This document shows, piece after piece, positions 46,894 to 55,053 of a stretch of 64,000 nucleotides of DNA. Origin of the DNA: Chloroflexota bacterium (GTDB lineage Bacteria > Chloroflexota > Anaerolineae > Anaerolineales > Villigracilaceae); contig JACRMH010000023.1 in the NCBI GenBank assembly GCA_016219545.1, positions 26,751-90,750 of the forward strand, read 5' to 3'. Positions within the stretch are counted from its first letter, which is position 1; each line of letters starts with the position of its first letter. The notes under the pieces are model-generated. The model saw only the letters and a list, made by a program, of their open reading frames with translations, ran no database searches and had not been told where the DNA came from. The translations under genes and the position numbers were made by a program.

Positions 46894-48276
46894 ATGAATG
46901 TTGACGAGTTACTTGCGAAGGCCAAGAAGCCTTCAGCGGATGCCATGAGGCTGCATCCGTTCTATCGGGGAAAGATCGAAACCGCGGTTAAGTGTACTGT
47001 CCACAGTTTCAATGATTTTTCCGTTTGGTATACGCCCGGTGTAGCAGCGCCCTGCAAGGCCATTCAAGCCAACCCGGAATTGGTCTATGAATACACCAAT
47101 AAATGGAACACCGTGGCCGTCATCAGTGATGGGACGCGTGTGCTTGGGCTTGGCGATATTGGTCCGAAAGCCGGGCTGCCGGTAATGGAAGGGAAGTCAC
47201 TGCTGTATAAATATTTGGGCGGGGTGGATGGCTTTCCGATCATGCTCAATACCAAGGACCCAGATGCGATCATCAATACGGCACTCATGTTACAGCCGGG
47301 TTTGGGTGGTGTAAATCTTGAAGATATTTCATCGCCGAAATGTTTCTACATCCTTGATACTTTGCGCGAAAAGTCCGAGATTCCCATGTGGCATGATGAC
47401 CAGCAGGGGACGGCCACCGTAACATTATCAGGGTTGATGAATGCTTTGAAGGTGGTTGGGAAAAACAAAGGCGATGTAAAGATCGCGTTCATCGGTGCGG
47501 GCGCATCCAACATTGCTGTGTCACGCCTCATCTTTAAATGGGGAGTTGACCCTGCCAAATGTTACATGGTGGATATCAACGGCATCCTCGGAAAGAATCG
47601 CAAAGATTATGAAATGCGTAAAGCTGAGTTCAAAGATGCGTGGAAGTATTGCAACATCACGAATGAAGACGGGCGTGAAGGCGGAATTCCGGAAGCTCTC
47701 AAAGGTGCAGATGTGGCTATTTGTTTTTCGCAATCAGGTCCCGGCGTAGTCCTGCCCGAGTGGGTTAAGACCATGGCGAAAGACCCGATCATCTTTGCCT
47801 GCGCGAATCCCGTTCCCGAAATATGGCCCTGGGAGGCAAAGGAAGCGGGAGCGGCAGTCATCGCAACCGGTCGTTCTGATTTCCCGAATCAAGTTAATAA
47901 TTCACTTGGCTTCCCCGGCATCTTTCGTGGGACGTTGGATGTGCGCGCGCGCACTATCACGGATGAGATGTGCTTTGCCGCAGCAGAGGCCTTGGCGAAC
48001 CATGTTGGAGATAAACTGGCCGCCGATCATCTCCTGCCCAACATGGATGATTGGGAGGTCTTCCCGCGTGAAGCTGCGGCGGTGGCCATGAAGGCACAGG
48101 AGCAGGGTTTGGCGCGCATCACAATGACCTATGAAGAAGAATTTGAAAATGCCAAGCGCATCATCAAACGCTCGCGCGATCTGACGAATATGATGATGGA
48201 AGAACATTTCATCGCCGACCCGCCGGTGGATAAAGAAGATCTTGTTGATTCTGCGTTGTCTGTGCCTGCCCATTAA
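46894..48276 (+). CDS. NAD(P)-dependent malic enzyme
   Basis: 460 residues from ATG 46894 (AAGGAG 9 nt upstream). An in-frame GTG 60 nt earlier is a less likely start. SVWYTPGVAAPCKAI (conserved Tyr), VAVISDGTRVLGLGDIGPKAGLPVMEGK, PMWHDDQQGTATVTLSG (metal-binding Asp pair), FIGAGASNIAVSRL (Rossmann), FACANPVPEI. Converts malate to pyruvate and CO2 with NAD(P)H. Compact bacterial type without a phosphotransacetylase domain. The flavoprotein gene follows at 18 nt. Confidence 0.93.
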   Translation: MNVDELLAKAKKPSADAMRLHPFYRGKIETAVKCTVHSFNDFSVWYTPGVAAPCKAIQANPELVYEYTNKWNTVAVISDGTRVLGLGDIGPKAGLPVMEGKSLLYKYLGGVDGFPIMLNTKDPDAIINTALMLQPGLGGVNLEDISSPKCFYILDTLREKSEIPMWHDDQQGTATVTLSGLMNALKVVGKNKGDVKIAFIGAGASNIAVSRLIFKWGVDPAKCYMVDINGILGKNRKDYEMRKAEFKDAWKYCNITNEDGREGGIPEALKGADVAICFSQSGPGVVLPEWVKTMAKDPIIFACANPVPEIWPWEAKEAGAAVIATGRSDFPNQVNNSLGFPGIFRGTLDVRARTITDEMCFAAAEALANHVGDKLAADHLLPNMDDWEVFPREAAAVAMKAQEQGLARITMTYEEEFENAKRIIKRSRDLTNMMMEEHFIADPPVDKEDLVDSALSVPAH

Positions 48277-48294
48277 TCAGGAAAGGAGACTCTC

Positions 48295-49200
48295 ATGTAC
48301 GATTTGATCATTATTGGTGGCGGACCTGCCGGAATGACGGCGGCTGTCTACGCCATCCGCAAACGACTGAACATATTGCTCCTCTCCAAAGATTTGGGAG
48401 GCAAAACGAATTACCATCTCTCCCTGCCATGGATCGAAGATTATCAGGTTATCAAAGGCTTGGAGATCGTCAATAAATTCCGCACCGAATTGGAATATCT
48501 TGACTTCGCCCGTCACATTGAGCCGGTGGACAAAGTTGAAAAGAAAAGCGACCACTTTGTGATCACCACCAAAGGCGGTGCAGTATTGGAATCCAAGGCG
48601 GTCATCCTTGCCACCGGGACTCTCCAAGTCCGCATGAATGTACCCGGCGAAAAAGAATACACCATGAAAGGGCTTTGCTATTCCGCGCTTTCTTATGCGC
48701 CCCTGTTCATAGACAAGACCGTCATGGTGATCGGTGACGCCGACCTTGCGCTGCGGTCTGTAGGCGAACTGTCCACTGTTGCCAAAGAAGTGACGATGGT
48801 CTGCACCGACGATAAGCTGTTGGATTCCCCGCTTGGGCACAAACTTCAACAATCGAAAAATGTCCGCATCGTTCAAGGCTGTGAAGTTGTTGAAGTAAAG
48901 GGGGATGAATACGCCCGTACGTTGGTTTTGAAAGATAAGTCTGGCAAGGTCAGTGAATATTCAGCCGATGGCATATTCGTGGAAAAAGCGCTCACGCCGA
49001 ATACCAGTATGGTTAAGGGACTGGTTGAAATGGATAAACTGGGACGCATTGTAATAGACAGCGCCTGTCGCACCAGCGTCCCCGGTCTATTCGCAGCAGG
49101 GGATGTGACCAATATTTACGCTGAACAAGTTTTGGTTGCCGTTGGCGAGGGAGCGAAGGCGGCTTTGAGTGCGTATGAGTATCTTTTGCCGCTGATTTAG
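48295..49200 (+). CDS. Thioredoxin-reductase-like flavoprotein without the redox CxxC
   Basis: 301 residues. FAD motif IIGGGPAGMTAAVYA, ATGT, second Rossmann MVIGDADLALRSV (where TrxR has VxGGGNSA), and the C-terminal FAD motif GLFAAGDVTNI. At the place of TrxR CATC the sequence is GLCYSALSY: Cys128 stays, the second Cys is gone. Disulfide reduction of thioredoxin is therefore unlikely. A ferredoxin or other NADPH flavin oxidoreductase role is possible. AAGGAG is 7 nt before the ATG; it is coupled to malic enzyme, which could supply NADPH. Confidence 0.85.
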   Translation: MYDLIIIGGGPAGMTAAVYAIRKRLNILLLSKDLGGKTNYHLSLPWIEDYQVIKGLEIVNKFRTELEYLDFARHIEPVDKVEKKSDHFVITTKGGAVLESKAVILATGTLQVRMNVPGEKEYTMKGLCYSALSYAPLFIDKTVMVIGDADLALRSVGELSTVAKEVTMVCTDDKLLDSPLGHKLQQSKNVRIVQGCEVVEVKGDEYARTLVLKDKSGKVSEYSADGIFVEKALTPNTSMVKGLVEMDKLGRIVIDSACRTSVPGLFAAGDVTNIYAEQVLVAVGEGAKAALSAYEYLLPLI

Positions 49201-49228
49201 GGAGGGCAAAAGAAGAAAGAGAAAAGAT

Positions 49229-49268
49229 AATTCCTCCGAGTCCTGATTTAGGGAGACTCGGAGGAATT
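49229..49268. terminator. Bidirectional terminator after the flavoprotein
   Basis: 14-bp arms AATTCCTCCGAGTC / GACTCGGAGGAATT followed by TTTTG, between convergent genes. Confidence 0.85.
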
Positions 49269-49280
49269 TTTGTAATCCTT

Positions 49281-50054
49281 TTATTTATCGTTTTTCAATT
49301 CGTAGTCCCAGACCGTAGTCAGATATTCGAATCCATGTTTTTGTGTAATAGGTTTGCTCATATCCCCGGTTTCAACAACTGCATATTGATATCCACGCTC
49401 GCGGATCTCTTGCACACGTGTGGCAAGGATGCCAGTATATAAGCCGTGCTTTCGATATTCTTCCAAAGTGGAACCTGCGAACAAAGTTGCGAAATGCCCC
49501 TTGGGGAAATACGTCCAGCCTATAGAAGCGGGGGAATCATCTACGTAGGCGACATAGGCGCTTAAATACCCAGGAACATTGAGATGTCCGCCCAGTCTGC
49601 CGTTTACCCAGGTATTACTTCCACCCCAGACCTTATCCAGCACAAATATAATATCTTTGAGCCCTTCGACATTTGTAATGCGCCGAATGTCCGCTGTGAC
49701 AGGTGTAAGTAATTGCGCTGGCGAATTCTTCACATCAAGGACCATTATGTCACCTGCGTCATCGTCGCGAATAAATCCATGCGACTTTAATTTCTCACCC
49801 ACACCTGGAAGCGGATCATGGTCATAGACCTTCCATGTGAACGGCTGATTCATCGGGGCAAAGTATTCCACCTCGTTTTTGATCACCCTCTCAAGGTTCG
49901 ATTCGTCCGCGTATGTCATCGAGACAAAATTCATGGCTGGCGCTTCGCGGACAAATCGCACTACATCCGCAGTGATTTCTTTGCGGGCTTCGGGATATTC
50001 CACTTGCTCTCGCAGGTCTTGGTCGTATAGTTTTAGAAGTTCGGATTTGTTCAT
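49281..50054 (-). CDS. GNAT-family acetyltransferase
   Basis: 257 residues from ATG 50054; an upstream frame that runs through a palindrome is spurious. The C-terminal GNAT part has YVAYVDDSPASIGWTYFPKGHFATLFAGSTLEEYRKHGLYTGILATRVQEIRERGY (acetyl-CoA motif A), and YAVVETGDMSKPITQKHGFEY. The N-terminal 110 residues resemble a degenerate second GNAT lobe. Substrate unknown. Confidence 0.82.
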   Translation of the reverse strand: MNKSELLKLYDQDLREQVEYPEARKEITADVVRFVREAPAMNFVSMTYADESNLERVIKNEVEYFAPMNQPFTWKVYDHDPLPGVGEKLKSHGFIRDDDAGDIMVLDVKNSPAQLLTPVTADIRRITNVEGLKDIIFVLDKVWGGSNTWVNGRLGGHLNVPGYLSAYVAYVDDSPASIGWTYFPKGHFATLFAGSTLEEYRKHGLYTGILATRVQEIRERGYQYAVVETGDMSKPITQKHGFEYLTTVWDYELKNDK

Positions 50055-50100
50055 GTGTTTTGCCTTATTAAAATATTCAGCCCCCTCTGCCCGTTGGACA

Positions 50101-50135
50101 TCTCCCCCAAAATCGGTTTTTGATTTTGGGGGAGA
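50101..50135. repeat. 35-nt palindrome TCTCCCCCAAAATC / GATTTTGGGGGAGA
   Basis: 14-bp perfect arms with a 7-nt loop GGTTTTT, in the 50055-50194 gap. A REP-like element of another sequence family. It can also act as a factor-independent hairpin for the ABC operon that ends at 50195. Confidence 0.8.
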
Positions 50136-50194
50136 ATAAGGCACAGAGAGCATTTATAAAAACTAATTATTTTCCGAAGTGAGGGTGGAGGGGT

Positions 50195-52045
50195 TTAATC
50201 CGCCGCCACTGCCTCGCTTTCTATATTTTCCTTTTCATCTTCCTCAGCCACACCATACGCCACTTCCAATTGATGGCGGAATTGCTGGGTGTAGAGGCGG
50301 TAGTAATGTCCGCGTTGTTTCAACAACTCGGCGTGACTGCCTTGCTCGGCGATGTGACCATTTTCGATCACGAGGATCCGGTCCGCGCGGCGGATGGTGC
50401 TTAGGCGATGAGCGATCACAAAGGATGTGCGCCCCTTCATCAGGGCGTCCATGCCTTTTTGGATCAGCGCTTCGGTCAATGTATCCACCGACGATGTCGC
50501 TTCGTCCATGATGAACAATTCAGGTCTCGCAAGCACGGCGCGCGCAAGGCTGATCAATTGCTTCTGCCCAACCGATAAAAGATTTCCGCTTTCGCCTACG
50601 TTCTGCTCATAACCCTTTTCCAGTGTCACAATGAAATCATGTGCGCCTGCGATCTTGGCGGCTTCCTCTACCTGTGCGTCGTCCGCGGACAAATTGCCGT
50701 AGCGAATATTCTCGCGCACCGTCCCAGAGAATAGGTGCGGGGTTTGCAGTACGATGCCGATCTTGTTATGAATGGACTCGAGTTTATAGTCCATGTAATC
50801 GTGGCCGTTGATTCGGATCACACCTTTGCTCGGCTCGTAAAAGCGGCAGAGTAGATTCACTATCGTGCTTTTGCCGCCACCTGTCGGCCCGACCAGAGCG
50901 ATCATCTCGCCAGGATTCACTTTCAGCGTGAAATCTGAAAGGACGGATTTCCTGTCCTCGTAGAAAAAATCCACGCCATCGAATTCGATCTCGCCGAGTA
51001 GAGTCTTCGCCTCGATGGCATCGCTTCTATCATGGACCTCGGACGGGGTGTCCACCAACTTGAAGATCCTCTCCGCTGAGGCGATGCTGTGCTGCATTTC
51101 CGAATATACGCGCGCCAGGTCTTGTATCGGCCACATCATGAAAGTTAGATACGCAACGAAGGCTTGAATACCTCCGATGGTCATGATGCCCGACTGAATT
51201 TGCAGACCGCCATAGCCGACGATGAATCCCAGCGCGAGCGCGGCGATCATCTGCACGGTGGGCAGGAAGAGTGCCGAGAGCCATGCAGCGCGGTAGGATG
51301 CGTGATACATGGTGCTGGTAAGCCCTTGAAACTCGCGCGTATTTTCATCTTCACGGCCGAGTGCTTTTACAACGCGAGTGCCTTGAAAGTTTTCGTTGTA
51401 CGCGCCAGTGATCTTGCTGTTGGCGCGGCGCGAAATACGGAATTGCTCCAAAATTCTCTTACGGAATTCCACTGCTATGATCATCATGACGGGGATGATA
51501 GTCAACACGAGCAATGCCAGCCGCCAGTTGATGATGAGCATGAAGACCGTGGATGAGGTAATGTTCATCACCGCCCAAGTGCTATCCACCACGCCCCAGG
51601 TCAGCAGGTCTGAGACGCGTCCCGTATCCGATGTGACACGCGCAATCAGCCGTCCGACCGCGTTCTGTGAATAATACGAAAGCGAGAGGTCTTGCAGGTG
51701 ATTGAAGAGCATCTTGCGCAGGTCATATTGAATGCGTTCGCCCAACACGCCCGCGAGGTAAATGAACGTGAAGACGGCCGCCGCCTGCAAGAGGATGAAC
51801 GAGCCATAGATCGTGGCAATGTGCATCACGCGCGCAGTATCTTTCAACATAATGCCCTGATCAATAATTTGCTTGTTCAGGTATGTGAAATACGCATCCA
51901 GGCCGGAGACCAGGGCAATGGTCAGCAAAAATCCCACAACCCATTTCCAATGCGGCTTGAGCAGCCCGCCGATGCGTTTCAGCACGGGGGTCGTTAGTTG
52001 TGAAGTAAATTCTTCTTCTTCGAGTTCGATAAGTTCGTCAGACAT
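50195..52045 (-). CDS. ABC exporter half-transporter with canonical catalytic Glu (BmrD-like)
   Basis: 616 residues. Six-helix exporter domain, then an ATPase with Walker A GPTGGGKS, Walker B LFIMDEATSSVDT (catalytic Glu present) and H-loop AHRLST. The signature is LLSVGQKQL instead of LSGGQ. This is complementary to the defects of the partner at 52938, as in asymmetric heterodimeric exporters (BmrCD, LmrCD type). GGAG precedes the ATG. It exports an unknown lipophilic or drug-like compound. Confidence 0.92.
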   Translation of the reverse strand: MSDELIELEEEEFTSQLTTPVLKRIGGLLKPHWKWVVGFLLTIALVSGLDAYFTYLNKQIIDQGIMLKDTARVMHIATIYGSFILLQAAAVFTFIYLAGVLGERIQYDLRKMLFNHLQDLSLSYYSQNAVGRLIARVTSDTGRVSDLLTWGVVDSTWAVMNITSSTVFMLIINWRLALLVLTIIPVMMIIAVEFRKRILEQFRISRRANSKITGAYNENFQGTRVVKALGREDENTREFQGLTSTMYHASYRAAWLSALFLPTVQMIAALALGFIVGYGGLQIQSGIMTIGGIQAFVAYLTFMMWPIQDLARVYSEMQHSIASAERIFKLVDTPSEVHDRSDAIEAKTLLGEIEFDGVDFFYEDRKSVLSDFTLKVNPGEMIALVGPTGGGKSTIVNLLCRFYEPSKGVIRINGHDYMDYKLESIHNKIGIVLQTPHLFSGTVRENIRYGNLSADDAQVEEAAKIAGAHDFIVTLEKGYEQNVGESGNLLSVGQKQLISLARAVLARPELFIMDEATSSVDTLTEALIQKGMDALMKGRTSFVIAHRLSTIRRADRILVIENGHIAEQGSHAELLKQRGHYYRLYTQQFRHQLEVAYGVAEEDEKENIESEAVAAD

Positions 52046-52066
52046 GACAAATCTCCATTAATTGTG

Positions 52067-52135
52067 GTGGTCGAGTAGCCGAAGGCGTACACTTGCGCCG
52101 CACTGCGTTTGTTGCAGTGCAGGTGTCGAGACCAC
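52067..52135. repeat. Dispersed repeat, GTGGTCGAGTAG...GTGTCGAGACCAC, copy 3
   Basis: Starts GTGGTCGAGTAGCCGAAGGC and ends GGTGTCGAGACCAC, with a CACTGC...GCAGTG inner hairpin. It lies between the methyltransferase stop and the second exporter gene, inside the operon. Confidence 0.65.
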
Positions 52136-52140
52136 ATACA

Positions 52141-52923
52141 CTATTTATTTTCTGTTTCATTAATTTTTCGTTTCTGACAAATATAAATGAGAAATCTGCT
52201 TTCATTTGTCAAAGGGCTTAGGTCAGAGTCACCATATCGCTCCAGGACTTCAAAGCCGTTATAGTGCAGAAGGGCTTCCATCTCCTGTGGGAAAATGTAG
52301 CGCAGAGATAAGGGGGCAAAGTGTGTCATTGCCTTCCCGCCTGGTTCCGTCCAGCGGCGATAGGCAGTTTCCGTTTTTGTTTGTCGTAAGGCATCGTACT
52401 TGTCGATCCCAGAGACTTTGATCTCATAGCCGTCGGGGTGTTGTGTTGTGAACCATTCTTCCTCTTCATCGGTACTTACCAGGTGATGCAATTTGGGGAA
52501 GAACAGGCTAAGTACCCATTGCCCATCATCTTCGAGATGCTCCCGAACCCGCGCAAGATAAGCCTCCTGGTCCTGAAGGGTCAGCATGTGGTGGAAGACA
52601 CTGCCTGATTCAAAGATCAGCCGAAATTTTTGTCCGAGTTGAAAGGTGCGCACGTCTGCCACGATCCATTCAATTGGCAGTTCGCCTGACTTCTTGCGCG
52701 CCAGATCGATCATGCCAGGAACAACATCAAGCCCGACAATATCCACGCCGCTTTGAGCAAGCGGGATGGTCACACGCCCTGTGCCACATCCAAGTTCCAG
52801 TACTTTGCCGCCAAGTTTTTTGGCAAGCGAGAGAATGAAGGGACCATCTGGTTCAAAATCGCTGTTTTCCAAATCATAGATCTCAGGATCGGAATATTCG
52901 CTTAGATTATTCTGTTCATTCAT
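52141..52923 (-). CDS. SAM-dependent class I methyltransferase
   Basis: 260 residues. Motif I KVLELGCGTGRVTIPLA, acidic VGLDVVPGMIDLA, motif VADVRTF, IFESGSVFHHMLT. It lies between the two exporter halves with 14 nt to the first; its ATG has GGAG upstream. It could methylate a small molecule handled by the exporter, or a target that confers resistance; both are guesses. Confidence 0.85.
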   Translation of the reverse strand: MNEQNNLSEYSDPEIYDLENSDFEPDGPFILSLAKKLGGKVLELGCGTGRVTIPLAQSGVDIVGLDVVPGMIDLARKKSGELPIEWIVADVRTFQLGQKFRLIFESGSVFHHMLTLQDQEAYLARVREHLEDDGQWVLSLFFPKLHHLVSTDEEEEWFTTQHPDGYEIKVSGIDKYDALRQTKTETAYRRWTEPGGKAMTHFAPLSLRYIFPQEMEALLHYNGFEVLERYGDSDLSPLTNESRFLIYICQKRKINETENK

Positions 52924-52937
52924 TTGAAGTTACTCCA

Positions 52938-54785
52938 TTAGTTAACGCGCGCTATTTCTATTTCCAACTCAGTATCAATCTTCGTCTGGATATCATAGAT
53001 CCTGCGGTACATGCCATCTTTATCTTTCAGCAACTCGGTGTGTGTACCCGATTGAACGACCTCACCTTTATCCAAAACAAGGATCAAGTCGGCGATCATC
53101 ACAGACTGAATGCGGTGCGCAATGATGAATGTGGTTCGGTCTTTCATCAATCCATTCAGCGCTTCGCGGATCTCGGCTTCAGTTTCGGTATCCACCGATG
53201 AGGTAGAGTCGTCCAAAATCAAAATGCGCGGGTTCTTCAAAAGGGTGCGCGCAATGGCGACGCGCTGTTTCTGTCCGCCGGAGAGGGTGACACCCTTTTC
53301 ACCGACCAGCGTATTGTAACCATCTGGAAAAGTCAGGATCACATCGTGCACAGCGGCGGCTTTTGCGGCACGTTCCACTTCTTCCTGCGGAATATCGCGC
53401 CCAACTCCGTACATGATATTTTCACGAATGGTACGGCTGAACAGGAATGGTTCCTGCTCCACAATGCCGATCTGCTTTCGCAGGTATGCGCGCGAGTAAT
53501 CTTTCAACTCCACGCCGTCGAGCAGGACACGTCCGCCCGTGTATTCGTGGAAACGCGGAAGAAGATTCACAAGCGAGGTTTTGCCTGAACCCGTTGACCC
53601 AAGCAATGCAATTGCCTGTCCGGGCTTGGCGTGGAATGAGACATTCTTCAACACATCAGATTTGCCATCGGAATACATGAATGAGACATCTTCGAAGCGG
53701 AGATCGCCTCGTGCCGCACCCTCAGGTTGGTGTCGTCCATCAAACAGGGGTTCACGCTGCTGCTTGACCACTTCCATCAAGCGCGCATACGAGACCATAC
53801 CCGTTGACGTTGAAACAATAATGCGCCCCAGGTTGCGGATGGGAAAGATCAGCCAGACCACAAGCCCGATGTAGGCGATGTACGTGCCCATTGAAATTTC
53901 GCCGCGAATCGCCATGTTCGCGCCATAGACGAATCCGAACAACATCTGGAAGCCAAGCACAATATCCGAGAGCGGCCAGAACATGGAATGCATGAAAAGC
54001 AGGATCTTGCCTTTCAGATACTTGCCCCAGTTGTCCTTCTCGAATTTTTTCTTTTCATAATCCTGGCGTGCAAAAGCTTTCACCACGCGCACGCCTGTCA
54101 GATTCTCTTGAAGAGTGGTGGAGAGCAAGGCTTCTTGTGCCTGATAGGCTTCATAAGCCTTGGTCACTTTTTTAAAGAACCAAATGGACACAACTAGGAT
54201 TAGCGGAATTGTCACAATGGAGACCCAGGCCAGTTCCGAATTGAGATTATAGATCGCCACAAAGTTGATGACGAACAGCAGGATGATACGTCCCACGCCG
54301 ATGGCTTGTTCGCTAAAGAAGCGGCGTAATGCGTCCACGTCGGAGGTGACGCGCTCGATCAAGTCACCTGTAGGCGTAGTGGCATGATACGAGAAACTCA
54401 AGCGCTGAATGTGGTCGAAGAGGAAATCTCTCAAACGGCGGGTAATGCCCTCGGCGGTGTACGCAGCCAAACGTCCAGAAAGAAACGAGAAGGTTCCTTC
54501 AAAGGCGGCCAGTCCGATGAATCCCAGTCCAATCCAGATCAGGGATGAGGTCAACGAGTCACCGATATATTTTTTCTGTCCCAGTACATCATCCGCAAAA
54601 AAACGCAGGAGGATGTAGGTGTAAGTCTTCGAGAGGGCAGAGATCGCCAGCGCGATGGTCGCTGCAATATAAGACAGTCGGTAATCAGACATCATCTGCC
54701 ACAACCCTTTGAGGCGGTTTGCTTGCAGGGTGCGGCGAAAGTCAAAAGTGAGCGCAGGCTCGTGAGTGGATTGTAGGGTGGTCAT
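52938..54785 (-). CDS. ABC exporter half-transporter with degenerate catalytic site (BmrC-like)
   Basis: 615 residues. Six membrane helices, then an ATPase with Walker A GSTGSGKTS, canonical signature TLSGGQKQR, and Walker B LILDDSTSSVDTE, in which the catalytic Glu is Asp. It is therefore the degenerate member of a heterodimer with 50195-52045. GGAG 5 nt upstream of the ATG. The gene is preceded by a leader ORF and terminator (54807-54940). Confidence 0.93.
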   Translation of the reverse strand: MTTLQSTHEPALTFDFRRTLQANRLKGLWQMMSDYRLSYIAATIALAISALSKTYTYILLRFFADDVLGQKKYIGDSLTSSLIWIGLGFIGLAAFEGTFSFLSGRLAAYTAEGITRRLRDFLFDHIQRLSFSYHATTPTGDLIERVTSDVDALRRFFSEQAIGVGRIILLFVINFVAIYNLNSELAWVSIVTIPLILVVSIWFFKKVTKAYEAYQAQEALLSTTLQENLTGVRVVKAFARQDYEKKKFEKDNWGKYLKGKILLFMHSMFWPLSDIVLGFQMLFGFVYGANMAIRGEISMGTYIAYIGLVVWLIFPIRNLGRIIVSTSTGMVSYARLMEVVKQQREPLFDGRHQPEGAARGDLRFEDVSFMYSDGKSDVLKNVSFHAKPGQAIALLGSTGSGKTSLVNLLPRFHEYTGGRVLLDGVELKDYSRAYLRKQIGIVEQEPFLFSRTIRENIMYGVGRDIPQEEVERAAKAAAVHDVILTFPDGYNTLVGEKGVTLSGGQKQRVAIARTLLKNPRILILDDSTSSVDTETEAEIREALNGLMKDRTTFIIAHRIQSVMIADLILVLDKGEVVQSGTHTELLKDKDGMYRRIYDIQTKIDTELEIEIARVN

Positions 54786-54806
54786 GGTTACTCCAAAAAA
54801 TTAAAC

Positions 54807-54835
54807 AAAAAAGGCTGTGACGATGCGCCACAGCC
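54807..54835 (-). terminator. Intrinsic terminator in the leader of the exporter operon
   Basis: On the minus strand GGCTGTG / CACAGCC with a 9-nt loop, then TTTTTT. It ends only 22 nt before the exporter start codon and lies downstream of the operon promoter, so transcription must pass it. This marks it as an attenuator, not an end-of-gene terminator. Confidence 0.8.
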
Positions 54836-54862
54836 CAAAACAAACAGGGGACAGAAAAAGAC

Positions 54863-54940
54863 CTAGTTTCGGTCTACAGGCGCACTCCAAGAAGGCAAAA
54901 AGCCATCAGCATCTGGGGTTTGAAAAACTGTGCAAATCAT
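54863..54940 (-). CDS. 25-residue leader peptide upstream of the ABC exporter
   Basis: ATG at 54940, AAAGGAG 10 nt upstream, TAG at 54863. It encodes MICTVFQTPDADGFLPSWSAPVDRN (split: MICTVFQTPDADG, FLPSWSAPVDRN). The sequence near its ribosome site (GCGCACTC) is complementary to GAGTGCGC inside the ORF, so an RNA structure over the start site can form. GACC...GGTC near its stop forms another small stem before the terminator. This matches a translated leader controlling an attenuator, as known for the bmrCD exporter operon of Bacillus subtilis. No homologue is recognised. Confidence 0.65.
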   Translation of the reverse strand: MICTVFQTPDADGFLPSWSAPVDRN

Positions 54941-54982
54941 CAAGAGTGCGCTCCTTTCTTTGGGATATTTATTACGGATGCG

Positions 54983-55012
54983 AGTTTACCCTGCCAGAAC
55001 GTGAAATGTCAA
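54983..55012 (-). promoter_or_regulatory. Promoter of the ABC exporter operon
   Basis: Minus strand: TTGACA (55007-55012), 18-nt spacer, TAAACT (54983-54988). A near-consensus sigma-70 promoter. It leaves a leader of about 190 nt that holds the leader ORF and terminator. Confidence 0.8.
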
Positions 55013-55053
55013 GATTAAAATTGAATGAAAATCGCGTTTCATTCCTGACCTGT

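Noticed and set aside
49281..50153. Longer start for the GNAT gene
   Set aside because: The extra residues (MLSVPYSPPKSKTDFGGD) are encoded by the 50101-50135 palindrome and its flank; the ATG at 50054 fits the fold.
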